Of a stretch of DNA of 64,000 bases, positions 22,000 through 36,061 are shown piece after piece; within the stretch, counting starts at the first letter, position 1, and every line of letters starts with the position of its first letter. Location: NCBI RefSeq assembly GCF_027409185.1, contig NC_084462.1, positions 2,356,001-2,420,000 on the forward strand, written 5' to 3'. The notes under the pieces were generated by a model. It was given only the letters and a program-made list of their open reading frames with translations, searched no databases and was not told where the DNA came from. The position numbers and the translations under genes are program-made. The stretch is from Cynocephalus volans (Eukaryota > Chordata > Mammalia > Dermoptera > Cynocephalidae).

Positions 22000-24900
22000 C
22001 TGTGGTCAAGACACCCCCCCCAGCCCAGGAGAGGCCTGAGAGGTGCCCCCCCAAACCCAGAGCCTGGGGGGCTGCACCCAGAGGCAGCTGGGTGGGGGGC
22101 ACCACGGGGCACGAGGGTCTCAACAACAGTGCCCGTTTCCTCAGTGCTTCCTCTGTGCCTGGCACTGTCACAGGCACCTAAATTTTTTTTTCTCAATTTT
22201 TTGAAAATGTCAAACATAAGCATCAGTAGAACGGTATCATGAACACCTGAGAACTTATCACCCAGTTTCAACAATTATCACCTCGCAGCCAATCTCGTTT
22301 CATCAAAACCCCTACCACTTTCCTGTGCTATACTGATGTAAAGCAAATCCCAGCTAACGATGTCATTTTACCTGTGTATGAATATTTATTGTGCATCTCT
22401 AGAACAGGAACCAGCAAACTTCTATTGGAAAGTGCCAGATAGTAAATATTTTCAGCTTTGTGGACCAGGTGCCTGTGTTGCAAGGGCTCAACTCGGCTGC
22501 CATCGCACAAAAGCCGTTGCACAAAAGCGGCCACAGACCACTCATAAATGAAGGGGCGTGGTTGTGTGCCGGTGCGACTATTTATGAATGCTGCAGCTTG
22601 AATTTCAGGTTAAGTCTCATGTGCCATGAAATGTTCTTCTTTTGCATGTTTTCCAACTGTTTAAAAATGTAAAACAATTGTTAATTCACTGGCATTAGAA
22701 AAACAGGTGGGCCAGCACAAGTGACATAATTTACTGACACCTACATTAAAAGATAAAGGTTCTCTCTTTTTCCCTCTAAATAAGCATAATACCATTATCA
22801 CACTTTTAAAAAGTGCCAATTATGATGCCTATAACAACAGTCATAATAGCCCCTACTGGGGGAATGTTTACTGCCGGCCAAAGTCTGCACCAAACATGTT
22901 TAATTAGCGGCCACAGCAGAAATGAGCACTTGTCTGGGCCCAGCTTTGCGCAGAGGGTTCTGCATTGAACTGTCAGAACAATGCCGGAGGTGGGGGCCAC
23001 TACTGGCCCCATTTTACACATGGTGAAGCTGAGGCTCAGGGGGGGCACATTTACTCCCTGCAAATCCCTGGGCTGGTACATGTAACTCTGACTGCACTAC
23101 CCAAGGAAGCTGTAACTTCCTCACCCAAGAGGGCCATCCCTGCCCCAAGCCCTGCCCCACCTCTACCTCTTGGTGGGTCAGCTTAAAATCTCCGAGCTGC
23201 AATGAACCAACATGGGGATCATCCTTTACAGAGGGAAAACTGGAGGGGAGTGTGATTTGAGCAGCTAAGTCACAATTTGAACCCAGGGATTTCAAATAAT
23301 TAAAAAATGAGCCCTTACAGAGCCAGAGGGGGACAAACTATCCATTTCTGTTTCTGCTTCCAGCTTACAGAGTAAAATAGAAGCTCTTCAGAAGCTCTGC
23401 AAACAACAACAACAAATACTCTTCCTCTCCCTCAAACAAAACAAAAACAACCTAAATGTCCAATAATGGGGATTGGCTTTACAAATTATGGCTTAGACAA
23501 ACCACGAATATTGTGCAGCTGTCACAAAAAGCTGTGGTGGCTCTATGAATAAGGACAGAAAAAGCATATGTTGAACAGGATGTATGCAGGGTAAGCCCAT
23601 TTTTGTTCATAAAAACAAAAATCATTTTGTAAAAAACAACAGTTTTGTAAAACAAAACTATGTGTGCATATGTTTATTTATCTATGTTTGCTATATATGT
23701 AGAAAAAAAACTGGCAGCAGATTACAGAGACTGTGGAGATGATAGCTCCTCCTAATCCTGTATAAATGACCTTTTGTAATGTGAACTTGCTGCTTTCCCA
23801 TCATAAGGTGGAGTCTATCTCCCCACCTCTTGAGTCTGGGATGGCCTTGTCACCTGTTTTGATACAGGGAATGTGGCAAAGGTGATGTCCTGGGACTCCA
23901 TGCTCTGCAGCTTCTACACTTGCCCTTGTGAAAAGCTGCCCTGAGAACATCATGTGACCAAGCCCAGTCTACCCTACTGCAGTATGTATGATCCCATGGA
24001 GTGGAAATAAGCCATCCCAGGTAAGGCCTCCTAGACCTGCCAGTGACAAGTCAATGCCAATGGCCACATGGGAGAGTGAGGAACCACTTGAACCACCCAG
24101 GCCAATAGAACCTCCGGATGCTGCACTGGCATGAACGTTCCTCTGTAAAACCAGCAGAAGAACTGCTTGGCTGAACCCAGCCCAAATTGCCATCTTAAAG
24201 AATTATAAACAAATAAAATGAGGGTTATTTTAGGCCATTATGTTTTGGGGTGGTTTGTTATGAGGCAATAGGTAATTGATACATACACTCACTTTACTAT
24301 TAACATTAACAGAGATTACTTCTGAAAATATGACTAAGCAGGAGACCAGGAAGGGACAGAAACTTTTACTTTTTTTAAAAAAAGATGACCGGTAAGGGGA
24401 TCTTAACCCTTGACTTGGTGTTGTTAGCACCACACTCACCAGTGAGCTAATTGGCCATCCCTATATGGGATCCGAACCTGTGGCCTTGGTGTTATCAGCA
24501 CCACACTCTCCCGAGTGAGCCATGGGCCGTCCCCAGAAACTTTTACTCTTTATGTTATACGTTTCAGTTTGGTTTAAATTATTTTATAAGCAAATATTAT
24601 GTAGGCATTCAAACCAAAACCCAATAAAGGAAAAAAGAAGTAAAGAGTTTCCCAATAAAGGAAAAAAAGAGTAAACAGAAACTTGGAGACAATTTAAATG
24701 TTTTTCAGTGAGGAATTGGTTAAATGACTTACAGTTTATTCATATGACGAATTATCATACCCATAGACAGACCACTGTTTTTCAAACAATTCAAAACTAA
24801 GATACATTAGAAACACATTTTACATTATAACCTGGTACCCACGTGCATATATAAAAATATAAATACATATCACTGAAACCACCTTTCACAAGGCATTTCT

Positions 24901-27900
24901 TTAACTCCTGAAGGCACTATTTCTTGTGTTCTTTTTAAGTTTTTAAATCCTGCTGTTGACCCACTAAATTGATTTCATGACTAATGAGCCACAATCAGTT
25001 TTTAAAATACTGATAATATATGTATTTTATCACAATTTAAAAAAACCTGAAACAATTCTTTAAGTACCAACATAGAAAATCTCCAAGATATACTCTTAAG
25101 AGGGAAACAGTGCAAGTTGGAGACCGATGTGCATAACATGGTTCCATTAAAAAAGTTATGTATGTTTGGTTTTTTTTTTTTTTGGTATGTGTTGTTACTA
25201 TTGTTCAGAGACACTTACGAATTTTGGGGAAGATTTTTATTTTTCTACAACAGTCATGTATTACACATGCAAAATGGAAAACTCAAAGAAAGAAAGCAAA
25301 GGGGTGTAATGAGAGGCAACCCCAAGATGGACTCAAGCCATCTTGCCCTGCCTAGTCCCGTACCTGTTCCCTCCCTCTTCAGGACTTACCTGAGGGCCTC
25401 ATCCAGTGGCCACACAGTCCCACGAGAGGCTCTGGGTTGTCAAGAAACCTGAAGGGAGAGAAGCACATGTGAAAGGCCTTTTAGACAAAGGAGAGCAACT
25501 TTTAAAAACTGAACGTCTAATATATACAGTTGATTCTTGTTATTCATGGTAGTTCTGTTCTATAGAGTCACTACGACCGGCAAATTAGCAAATCTGGAAT
25601 CACTGCTCCTAGGGGAAACATAGCATTAGGTTTCTGTGAGCCTCTGGTCATGATATTTTCATCAATCAACCAATACATAACCTTGTTTTATGTGTGTTTC
25701 TGTTGAAAGACGCCTTACTTAATAAATATTGTTGATTCATTAGCATTGAACTCGCAGCTAACAGCCCTATAACTCATGCCTGAGCAAAGTTTATCTGACA
25801 CATAGTATCACAGCCTTCTTGTGCTTAGGCACATTAGACAGCTCTTCAGCACTATGCTAGGTGGCCATTCTAAACAGTGAAATCGCCAACATGGGAAAAC
25901 AGCATAGGAATGTGAAAAATGTAGCATTAAATATGAGTAGATAGTGAAAAAGATGCTTGTTTATAGTATGAGAGCTGAAAAAAGGAGGCAGAACACTGCC
26001 TGGTTCCACTCTCAGCTGGGAATGTGTGCATCAGTGACTCAAACTTCTCTCCACACTGTGTGTGTCTGCAAAGGACCATAAAAGCCCTGTAAGAATTGAT
26101 TTTGGAGTTACAAATACTTTTAGAGAGTAGCCAAATTCACAAATGCAGAATCTGTGAAAAATGAGGATTGACATGCATGCATATTACATTTATACTAAAA
26201 CATACGTGTGTGCGTGCACACATACACACACCCCTCTTAGACCACTCAAGAACGATAGAAATCCATCCACCACCTGTGCTCCATCCTCAGAGCCCCAGCC
26301 CCATTGTTTCTTCTCTGGTCTGGCCCATCAGAATGGCTCCCCACCATCCAAGTCACTGGGTGCTGTCCTTGCCCTTGTAGCCCTTCAACCCAGAAGTCCC
26401 CAAGCCCCACCCTCCTGCTCCTCAGCTCTCTCTGACTCATCCCCCCTCTGTCCTAAGGCTCTGGGCCCAGCTCAGGCCTCCTGTGCACTCCCTACAGGGC
26501 CCCAGAGGGTATTTCTATGCCCAGAGCCAACCCTGCCCCTCCCTGCTCACAGCCCTCCCACGGCTCCCTGGTGTCCTATGGGTAAAGCCCAGGCACGTAA
26601 GGCTATTCTATGCCTCTGTGGCCTTGTCTCCCCCAGTCCATCCTCCTATCTCATATTCTAGCCACACCAAATTACTCCTGGTCCCCAACAAGCCATGGAG
26701 CCACTCACATTTCCTGGCCTCTGCTTATACTACTACTGCTGCCTGGGGTGGCCTTTCCCCACCCTGACCCCTGACCTCCTGGCAGGTAGCTGTTCTCCCT
26801 TGAAGACAGAGCTTGAGGGCTTGGTCTCTATGAAGCCTTCCCCAGGCCCTCTAGGGAGAGGAAATTGATCCCTCCCAGGTCCCCGTGTACCTGTACATAG
26901 GTCCGCTGATACCCTATGGACACGGTGAACATACATGTATAGGAAGGGTGCATCTGACCCTCTCTCCCCAGCAGCCTAAGGATGGATGTGCATAGTGAAT
27001 GAATAAGCAAGTGAGCAAGTGATGGCACAGAAAAGCTGTGCCACCATCAAGAAGTTATAAACTGCATGAGCAGTCCTTCTGTCACAGGCTGTCACTGTCT
27101 GTGTCCATGGGACCTCTCTGCCAGGCGCCCCTAAGAGCAGGAACCAAACCTGATTTATGTCTTGCTCTGCCCAGCAAGGGGCTTGGACACCAGAAAGCTT
27201 TGGGGAATGGAACTGTCTCTTCCATTTATTCATTCATTCCACCATGAACTAGAATGTACAAAAAATGAATACTTGCTGAATAAATGAAAAAAAGTTGTGC
27301 ACACCAGGAAAATCTAGAGGATGACACATCTGAATGCTAGGAAATGGGCATACAGCAACATCACCCTCTCATGGTCCTTTTGGTTACTGCCTCGAGTTGC
27401 CAACTGGGGGCTGGGCTAGGGGTGGGGCAGAGTATGTAGGACAACTCTCCATGGAGCATTTTTTCTCCCCGTCCCTTTTCTTTAAAAAAAAAAAGATGAC
27501 TGGTAAGGGGATCTTAACCCTTGAGTTGTTGTTGTCAGCACCACACTCTCCCAAGGGAGCCACGGGCCTCCACCCCCCTTTTTAGGTGCTGGTGAGAATG
27601 GGGATCCAAACCCTTGACCTTGGTGTTATCAGCACCATGCTCTCCCAATTGAGCTAACTGGACAGCCCCTCTGTGAAGCATTTTCATGTGCCCAGCCCTC
27701 TACGGTTGTGGTCAGGAGCTGGGGCTCTGGAATTACTGTTATCCATGCTGATATCACTGATATTAAAATTATTACTATGACCTTTTTATTTAGCCGGCAC
27801 CATGTTGGTGAGTGAAGATCCTCATTGTGAAGCACATCACATTTACTAAAAGTCTCTTTAGTTGGGAGGGATGTGAAAAGGGGGATAAAACTACCCTCAG

Positions 27901-30900
27901 GAGCTAGGGGAGGTAGAGGGCAGAGTGGATTCAACCCAGGGAAGCTTCAGGGACTAATGACAAGAGTGGAGTGTCAGAGGTAGCCTGAGCTGACCCACAT
28001 CTGGGTCTCTAGCATGAGGACTGGCACCTGTATGCCCTCAGGCAACAGGTACTGAATGAATGAATGAACAGAGAGAGTTCAAGTATGCACTGCCCTGTCT
28101 GCCAAGAAATCTTGCCACCCCCTTGCCTTCCTGAGAAACTGTGCTCTCTACAGACTGGGGTCAGGCATCTCCTGGGTAAAGACTTCCAGCAGCCAGCAGC
28201 TGGGTCATATGCCTCCCCCTGTTCCCACAGTGCCTGGGGCTACCTCCACCCTCCTGCACAATGTGTGCTTCCTGTCTGTGTGTCTCCTCCCAGCTTGGGA
28301 ACCCCCCATGCTGAGCCATGTCTGCCTGACCTCTGTGTCCACACAGAAGCCCAGGCTGGCTCATGCACTCGTTCCTAGTCAGTCGTTCACTCCACAACTA
28401 TTTCTTGAGCACCCACAATGCATACTCTGTTTCTGGGAGACGGTGGCAACAGAGCTTGGACCCAGAGGAGGATGCATATATATTGAAAGGGGCTGAGGCC
28501 CCCTACAACCTTTGAGAGAGAAGCAAGCATCTACCTTGTTTAAGCTGTAGTGTTTGTCTCCTTGTAAGGGCAGCTCAGCCTTGCTCCTAACTAACACAAA
28601 AGAAGTGTATAAAGGAGCACTTCACAAACTTCAGGCACAAATAACACCTTAGCCATTGTGCCATGTGCTCACTCTACTTGACCTACTAATTCTGTGACTC
28701 ATTGTTTTTACCTGGCTTCATTTCAAAAGGAACCTCTGTGTCATTGCTGTGAGTGAAAAAATAGCGCCATCTGTCATACTAGAAAATAAGTGTAAAAATA
28801 AGTTTGAAGACAATGGGACAATGGGTTCTGAGTGGGTTCTAGTGGGTTCTGAGGCTGGTTTCTGACACAGGGGTTGCCTGCAAAGCCTGGGAGCTGAAAG
28901 CCTATCTTTCCCTCTTTCTGTAGTAATGTCAGGAGCACATAAGCGCCTGAGACGATGTGGTTTAATATCTAGGCTTAGGAGGCAATTCACTTGGCACCAT
29001 CACTGTGAGACCTGGCCTGGACATTAGAACACACCCTGACAGTCCCACTGGTGGATACCCAGTGGTCTGGCCCCATGGCCCGCATCAGTCTGATCTCTGA
29101 CATGCTGTGTGTTTCACTTTTTAGCTCTTTACTATCTGTCTCCCCCACCAGGATGTGAGCTCCCTGAGGGCAGGGATTTTTGTCTTATTTACTCTTGTAT
29201 CCCCAGGGCCTAGAACAGAGCTTGGTACATAGTAGGTGCTTGGTAAGTATTTGCTGAGTAATGAAAAGTCTGATGTTAGCCTAATTGGGGCTCCCTTATA
29301 GGTGATTTGACGTTTCTCTCTTGCAGCTTTTAAGATTCACTCTTTGTCTTTGAGTTTTGCCAATCTGACTATAACATGTCTTGGAGAAGACCTTTTTGGG
29401 TTGAATATGTTTGGATATCGTTGAGCTTCCTGGATCTGAAGATCTGTGATTTTTCCTACACCTGGGAAGTTTTCTGCCACTATTTTGTTGAATATTTTCA
29501 ATGCAATCTCCTTTTTCCTCCCCTTCTGGAATACCCATGACTCGGATATTTGAGCGCTTAAGGTTGTCTGATATCTCTCTCAGATTTTTTTCAATGCCTT
29601 TGATTCTTTTTTCTTTTTTTTAATCTGCTTTTGTTATTTCAAACAGCCCATCTTCAAGTTCAGAGGTTCTCTCTTCAACTTCCGCAAGCCTGCTGGTTAA
29701 ACTCTCCATTTTGTGTTTTTTATTTCGCTGAATAACTTCTTCAGTTCGGCAAGTTCTGCTACATTTTTTTTCAGGGCATTGATTTCCTTGTACATTTCTT
29801 CTTTCAGGTCCTGTATACTTTTCCTCGTTTCATCCTGATGTCTAGCTGAATTTTCTTGTATCTCATTCAGTTTCCTTAGAATTATCACTTGAAATTCCTT
29901 GTCAGTCATTTCAAGGGCTTCTTGTTCTATAGGATCTAGAGCTTGAGAGTTATTATCTTTTGGTGGTGTACTTTCTTGATTTTTCGTATTTCTGGTATCT
30001 TTTCTTTGATGTTTATTCATCGTGGCAGGGGGTTTCACAGTCCACAGGTTTTACACCATTGACTGACTAAGATGTTGCTGTGGTTGCCAATTTGGTATGG
30101 CTTCCTCAGTGACTGCTCAGTTGGCCACTAGTGCCTTGCGTGTGTGGTTGCCTCAGGTCTTAGGCCTCTCCGGGGAGCCACCTCTCTGGTCAGCTTGGAC
30201 TCGGCCGGGCTGCTGGATCACGGGGCGGCACCGCAGGGTGTGTGGTCTCTGCTGAGTTTCCACCTCCCGTGCTGGACTCCTCCCTGTTCCTTGCACTCTG
30301 GGCCTGACTGCTGCTGGATCGTGCGGCGGCGGCCCCCACACAGGGTGTGTGGACTCTACAGAGCTTCTATCTCCCCTGTTGGACGTCTCTGTGCTCTGTA
30401 TGCATTGGGCCGGGCTGCTGGATCGCACGGCAGTGGTGTGGTCCCTGTGGAGTTCCCACCTCCCCTGCCGGACGTCTCCCCACTCTGTGCACACTGGGCC
30501 AGGCTGGGAATGGAGCCGGGTGGCAGCGGTGAAGCCTACCTGCCAGATCCTGCGATGGCGGCCCCTCAGGGCATGTGGTCTCCACGGAGCTTGTGCCTCC
30601 CCCGCTGGACATCTCCCCATTCCATATGTACTTGATGTTATGTTTTTATAGTTTAAATCGGTTGATTTGTGGGAGAGAGTGACGCTAGGGACCGTCTATT
30701 CCGCCATCTTGACCAGAAGTCTAGTATTTGCTGAGTAAAGGAAAGCTGTGTTCAGGAACCATCAATCCACCCACAGTAAGCCCCTCACACTTGGGAAGTG
30801 GCACAGAGGTGAAAGGGCCATTTCTGGAGTTAAATGGCCCCAGTTTAAGCCCAAAAACCTCTATATAGTAGTCGTGTGGCCTGGCCTACCTAAGTTCTCT

Positions 30901-33900
30901 GTACCTCAGATCATAACAGCACTCACTTCAGAGTTGTTCTGAGGATGACAGAGAGAAGTACCAGGTGCACTGCCAAGTGCAGACTAGTGCATGATAAATG
31001 TTAGCCTTGAACAGGTATGAGCAGACCAATGTGACAGGAACATATCCCTTCCTCTGGGCATGTACAGGCAGGAGACCTGATGTAGCAGGAATGAGGGAAG
31101 GGCTCCCTGGGGGAATGACAATTAAGCTGAAACCTGAAGGAGGATATAATTCGGGACATGGTACCATTTATGCCAATCAAATATACACCCAACATCACAT
31201 ATTTTTCAAGGACAGAGATACAGTTAAACAAACAAATTTAGGAGAAGTATTCAGAAGTAGTGCACTAACAATGTGGCTAAAGTTTAAAAACACAGTGCCG
31301 AGTGAAAGAAAGCAAGAAACGGAATGAAGTTTAGAGCATAGTATCATTTATGTAAATTAAATATGCACAGTACTACCATATATTTTTTAAGAACATAGAC
31401 ACGTCTATACTACACAAAAGTGAGTTAGAAGCAGGAGTCAGAAACAGTGAACGCATTGCACATGTAAGGATGTGGTTAAAGTTGAAAAACATAGTGTTGA
31501 GTGCAAAGAGCCAGAAACAGATGAGGTTCAGAGCAGAGCATCATTTGGGCAAATCATACACAGCACCACTATGCGATTTTAAGCATACAAATACATCTAA
31601 GCAAACATATCAGTAGAATATATATTAAATGTGCTCAAAAGCCTGTCCCTGTTTGAGAAAAGAGAGATGCGAAATACAAAGGGGGTAAAATAACATGAGA
31701 GGTGCGACATGAACAAATGACATGGCACACTGAGAACTGGGAAGTATGACGGACTTGATGCTGTTCACCAGAGAGTTCACCCTCTCCCCACTCCACATAC
31801 TTTCTCAGATAATCTCATCCTCTCCTGGGGATTCAGCTGACAACTCCAGAGATATCCCCAAGGGCTGAATCTCCAATTAGACTTCTCTCCTACATTTCAG
31901 AAACGGAGAGCAAACTGCCTCCTGGGCAGTCCCTCCTGGATGACTCTTGTGCAACTCTCATCCTCCAAGTCTACACCAGATCTTGAATCCCAATCTCTGG
32001 ACCAGCAGAGCTTCCTTGTGTCCAGCTGCCCACCGTCTTTGATCCTGAACTCCACACTCCTAGCACCCCCTGCTATGGCTAGCTGCCCACTGTCCTTGGT
32101 GCTGAAGCCCATACCCCAGCACATCCCTTGCGTACAGACGTGCACTGCCCTTGGTGCTGAACGGTACCCCAGCACGTCCCCACATGTCCATCTCCCTGCC
32201 ATCCTTGATGCTGAATTTAAAAACAGAACTGGCAGGGCCTGGTGGTTTTATTTAGAGATTAAGACATTGATCATGGTGGCATGAACACTAGGTGGCTGGT
32301 GGTGCTGGATGCTGAGGCAGGGCCTGGGCCTACCCTGCTCAAGTTACTTGCATATTCATGAATGAATGAATGAGTCATGGTGTCCTACATGTGATGAGCA
32401 TTTTCTACCAGCCAGGACCTATGCTAAGTGCTGTGCATACCTGACTCCCTGAATCCTTTCGTGGCCACATGTGTGTGCTAATAGGATACCATCTCACGGA
32501 GGAGAACACTGAGGTTTGTGGAGGTTAAGCAGCTGATCCAACTCCCCACAGTGGTGGGGCTAGAATTCAATCCCAGGCAGGGTGGCTCCAGAGCCCATGT
32601 TCTTGCCTGCTGGAATGGACAGCAGAGCACATGCCTGAGAACTGCAGAGTCCTTTGGCTCTGTTGGATGCTGCTTCCCCTTCCTTCCTGCTCCCTACTGG
32701 GTTTCTAAACTTCTGCCCCAACTGCCAGGCCTGTGCTGACTTCTGATGACTCCCAGACTCACTTCTGTTTCTGCTTCATGATATCCTCGGTGTTGGGAAG
32801 GCAGTTTGTCCAGGGAAGGAACCCAAAGAGCCACTTCAGCATACAGTAGCCTAGGGTCTGGAGGTCACTGCGGCGGGAGGGCCCTGGGGAGGGAGGGGAA
32901 GAGGTGGCAGTTCAGTCTGGATGCTTCTCTCACTGACATGTTTGCCTCCTTCCTTTCTCTCACTGACTCAACGATGTACTCATGCACTCAACCATCCAGT
33001 CATATGGACTGTCTCATCCGTTCAGTCACTTTATTTTTATTTTTATTTATTTATTTACATTTTTTTAAAAGAAAAGATGACTGGTAAGAGGATCTTAACC
33101 CTTGACTTGGTGTGTCAGCACCACGCTCTCCCAATTGAGCTAACCAGTCATCCTTATATAGGGATCTGAACCCATGGCCTTGGTGTTATCAGCACCACAC
33201 TCTCCCAAGTGAGCCACGCACCGGCCCCGTTCAGTCACTTTTTATTCACCTACTCTCATTCCCGATTACTCTCACTCATGCAACCATCCTGTCACCCCCC
33301 CTTTTGCTAGCTCACTCCCTCATCTACTCTTCTTTCACTCATGTGCTCGTTCAACAAATCCTCAGTGTTGTAGTGCCAGGCCCCATCTCACATTCTGAAA
33401 ACTCAGACCAGAGTTTGGTTCGGTCCCAATCCTTGACAGTCTAGTGGTGGGATTACCTAAGCTACAAAGGACACAGAACAGGGCCCAGGGGAGCCCAGAA
33501 GATGGGTACTGAACTCAGCCTCAGTGGGGCAGGATGAAGGAGACTGTGAGGTTTTATTTTCCTTATGCTTCCTAAATCACATAATTTAAACTCTTCGTGT
33601 AAGCATTCAACAAACCCTGACTGTGCCATCCTTTGCCACCTGATGCTGGTTGACTGTGTCGACCTTCTGCCACCTGACGCTGAAGGCAGAGGCGCCATCC
33701 TTGCCCTGGGGGAACTCAGTCTGGTGGGAGGACACAGGCAGGCACATGGATATAAAGGGATCTGAGAACCAGAGGCTCAAGAAATCTGCTCTGGGTCCTC
33801 TTCCCACTCTGTACACTTTCCCTGAATAATCTCATCCTCTCACAGGGCTTCAGCTAATAACTCCTGAGATACTCCAGGGGTCTGGGCCCCTGCCCAGACT

Positions 33901-36024
33901 TCACTCCCATGCTCCAGATCTGGATAGCCAGCTGCCTCCTCAACAGCCCCCTCCTGGATGACTCTTAGGCAACTCTCATCTTCCAAGTCTACACCAGATC
34001 CTGAATCTCAACTTCTGAAACTCAGGGCTTCCTGGTGTCCAGTTAGCTGTTGTTCTTAGTGCTAAATCCCACGTTCCTCCACTTCCCAGTGCCAGCCTAC
34101 TGTTGTCCTTGGTGCTGAACCGCTGCCTCACAGCCCCTTACGTATCTGGGACACTGTTGTTGGTTCTGAACCCCTATCAGGTTACCCTTAGTGCCTCTCC
34201 TTGGTCTGACCATCTGCTGCCCGTGGCTGTGAACTTCTGGAGCTGCCCTTGTAAGAGAAGTGTGTCTCCATGGTCTTGAGCCCCTCCTCTGGCCTCTTAC
34301 CACATCCCTTGTGTAGGTCCACGCTAATGAACTCGAGGTCCCCCTCATGTGGGCTCCTGCTGCCTTCCATGTAGGCCACATGTCTGCCACTTGGACAATA
34401 GCGGAAGGTGAAGCCATAGCCCACCAGGGTCACCTGTGGACATGGGGAGAAGCCATACAGATTGGAGGTTAGGAGTGCAGACTCTGGAGCTGGAGATTTC
34501 AATCACGAGTGCAAATTGAAACAACCCATCCATGACAGATGACTTCTTTAACTTATAAAACTATGCCATGCACATAGTAAAAATGCCAAACAGTATGGGA
34601 ATGTGTGAAGTGAAAAGAACCCAAACCAACCATCCAAATTTCATCCATGCACTCATTCAACGAATCCTCCCCAGTCCCCAAAACCCACTGTCCACAAGTA
34701 ACCCCTAGTGAGAGTTTCTTATATTGTTCCAAATTGTTTTCTTCAAATAACCAGGTAAATACATGTGGATAGGGAGAAGGCTCTTGTTTTCCACAGAGGA
34801 GGTATTACACTGTACCTCCTTTTGGGCACTCAGCTTTTTGCACTTTAATAGTAGTTCAGGACATTAACTCTGGAGCCAGATGGCCTGGGATCAAATAACA
34901 GCTCAGCCCTTTGCTGGCTGTACAACCTTGGGCAAGTTATTTTATTTTATTATTTTTTTAAAAAGATGATCAGTAAGGGGATCTTAACCCTTGACTTGGT
35001 GTTGTCAGCACCACGCTCACCCAGTGAGCAAACTGGCCATCCCTATATAGGATCTGCACCCCGTTGCCTTGGTGTTATCAGCACCGCACTCTCCTGAGTG
35101 AGCCACAGGCTGGCCCCCTTGGGCAAGTTGTGAAACTTCTCTGTGCTTTGATTTTTCTATTTGTAAAATGATGATAATAATAGTTCCCACCTCAAAGGGT
35201 TATTTTGAGGCTTAACTGAGTTTAAATCAAAAAGTAAAGGCCTTGGGCCGACCCCGTGGCTCACTCGGGAGAGTGCGGCGCTGGGAGCGCAGCGGCACTC
35301 CTGCCGCGGGTTCGGATCCTATATAGGGATGGCCACTGCGCTCACTGGCTGAGCGTGGTGTGGGCGACACCAAGCCAAGGGTTGCGATCCCCTTACTGGT
35401 CACAAAAAAGGAAAAAAAAAAAAAAAAAGGAAAGGCCTTATCTGCCAGATACACATTTTTTAAATGGCTGCATCTTATCTATCATATGTACTTTTTTTTT
35501 TTTTGGCGGCTGGCCGGCACTTATCTACCATATAAATAGTGGGCAACTGTTGGTTTTGTTTGTGTGGGGCCCATAAACTCCCTCACTCCCTTCCTCTGGT
35601 CACAGTTTGCGATGGTCAGTTTTATGTGGCAACTTGACTGGGCCACAGGGTGCCCACATTTGGCCAAACATTATTCTGAGTGTGTCTATGAGGGTGTTTC
35701 TGAATGAGAGTAACATTTGAACTGGTAGATTCAGTAAAGCAGATTGCTCTTCCTAATGTGGGTGGGCTCCATCCAATCAATTGAAGATGTGAATAGAACA
35801 CAAAAGCTGAGTAAGAGGGAACTCCTCCTGCCTGAATGCTTAAGCTGGACATTGGTTTTCTCTTGCCTTTGGACTTGAACTAGAACTTTAGCTCTTCTTG
35901 GGTTTCAGGCCTGCTTGCCTTTGGAACCACACCATCAGCTCTCCTGGGTCTCCAGCTTGCCAACTGAAGATCTTGGGGCTGCTCAGTCTCCATAATCACA
36001 TAGCCAATCATTGTAATAGATCTC

Positions 36025-36061
<37 letters not shown>

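Noticed and set aside
26161-26661. 166-codon Pro/Ser-rich frame on +
   Set aside because: Pyrimidine-rich L2-like intron DNA. No splice or start context and no recognisable domain.
30144-30651. Leu/Pro-rich overlapping frames that looked like a gene
   Set aside because: They lie in the GC-rich tandem monomers of the L1 5' UTR; frames exist on both strands because of base composition.
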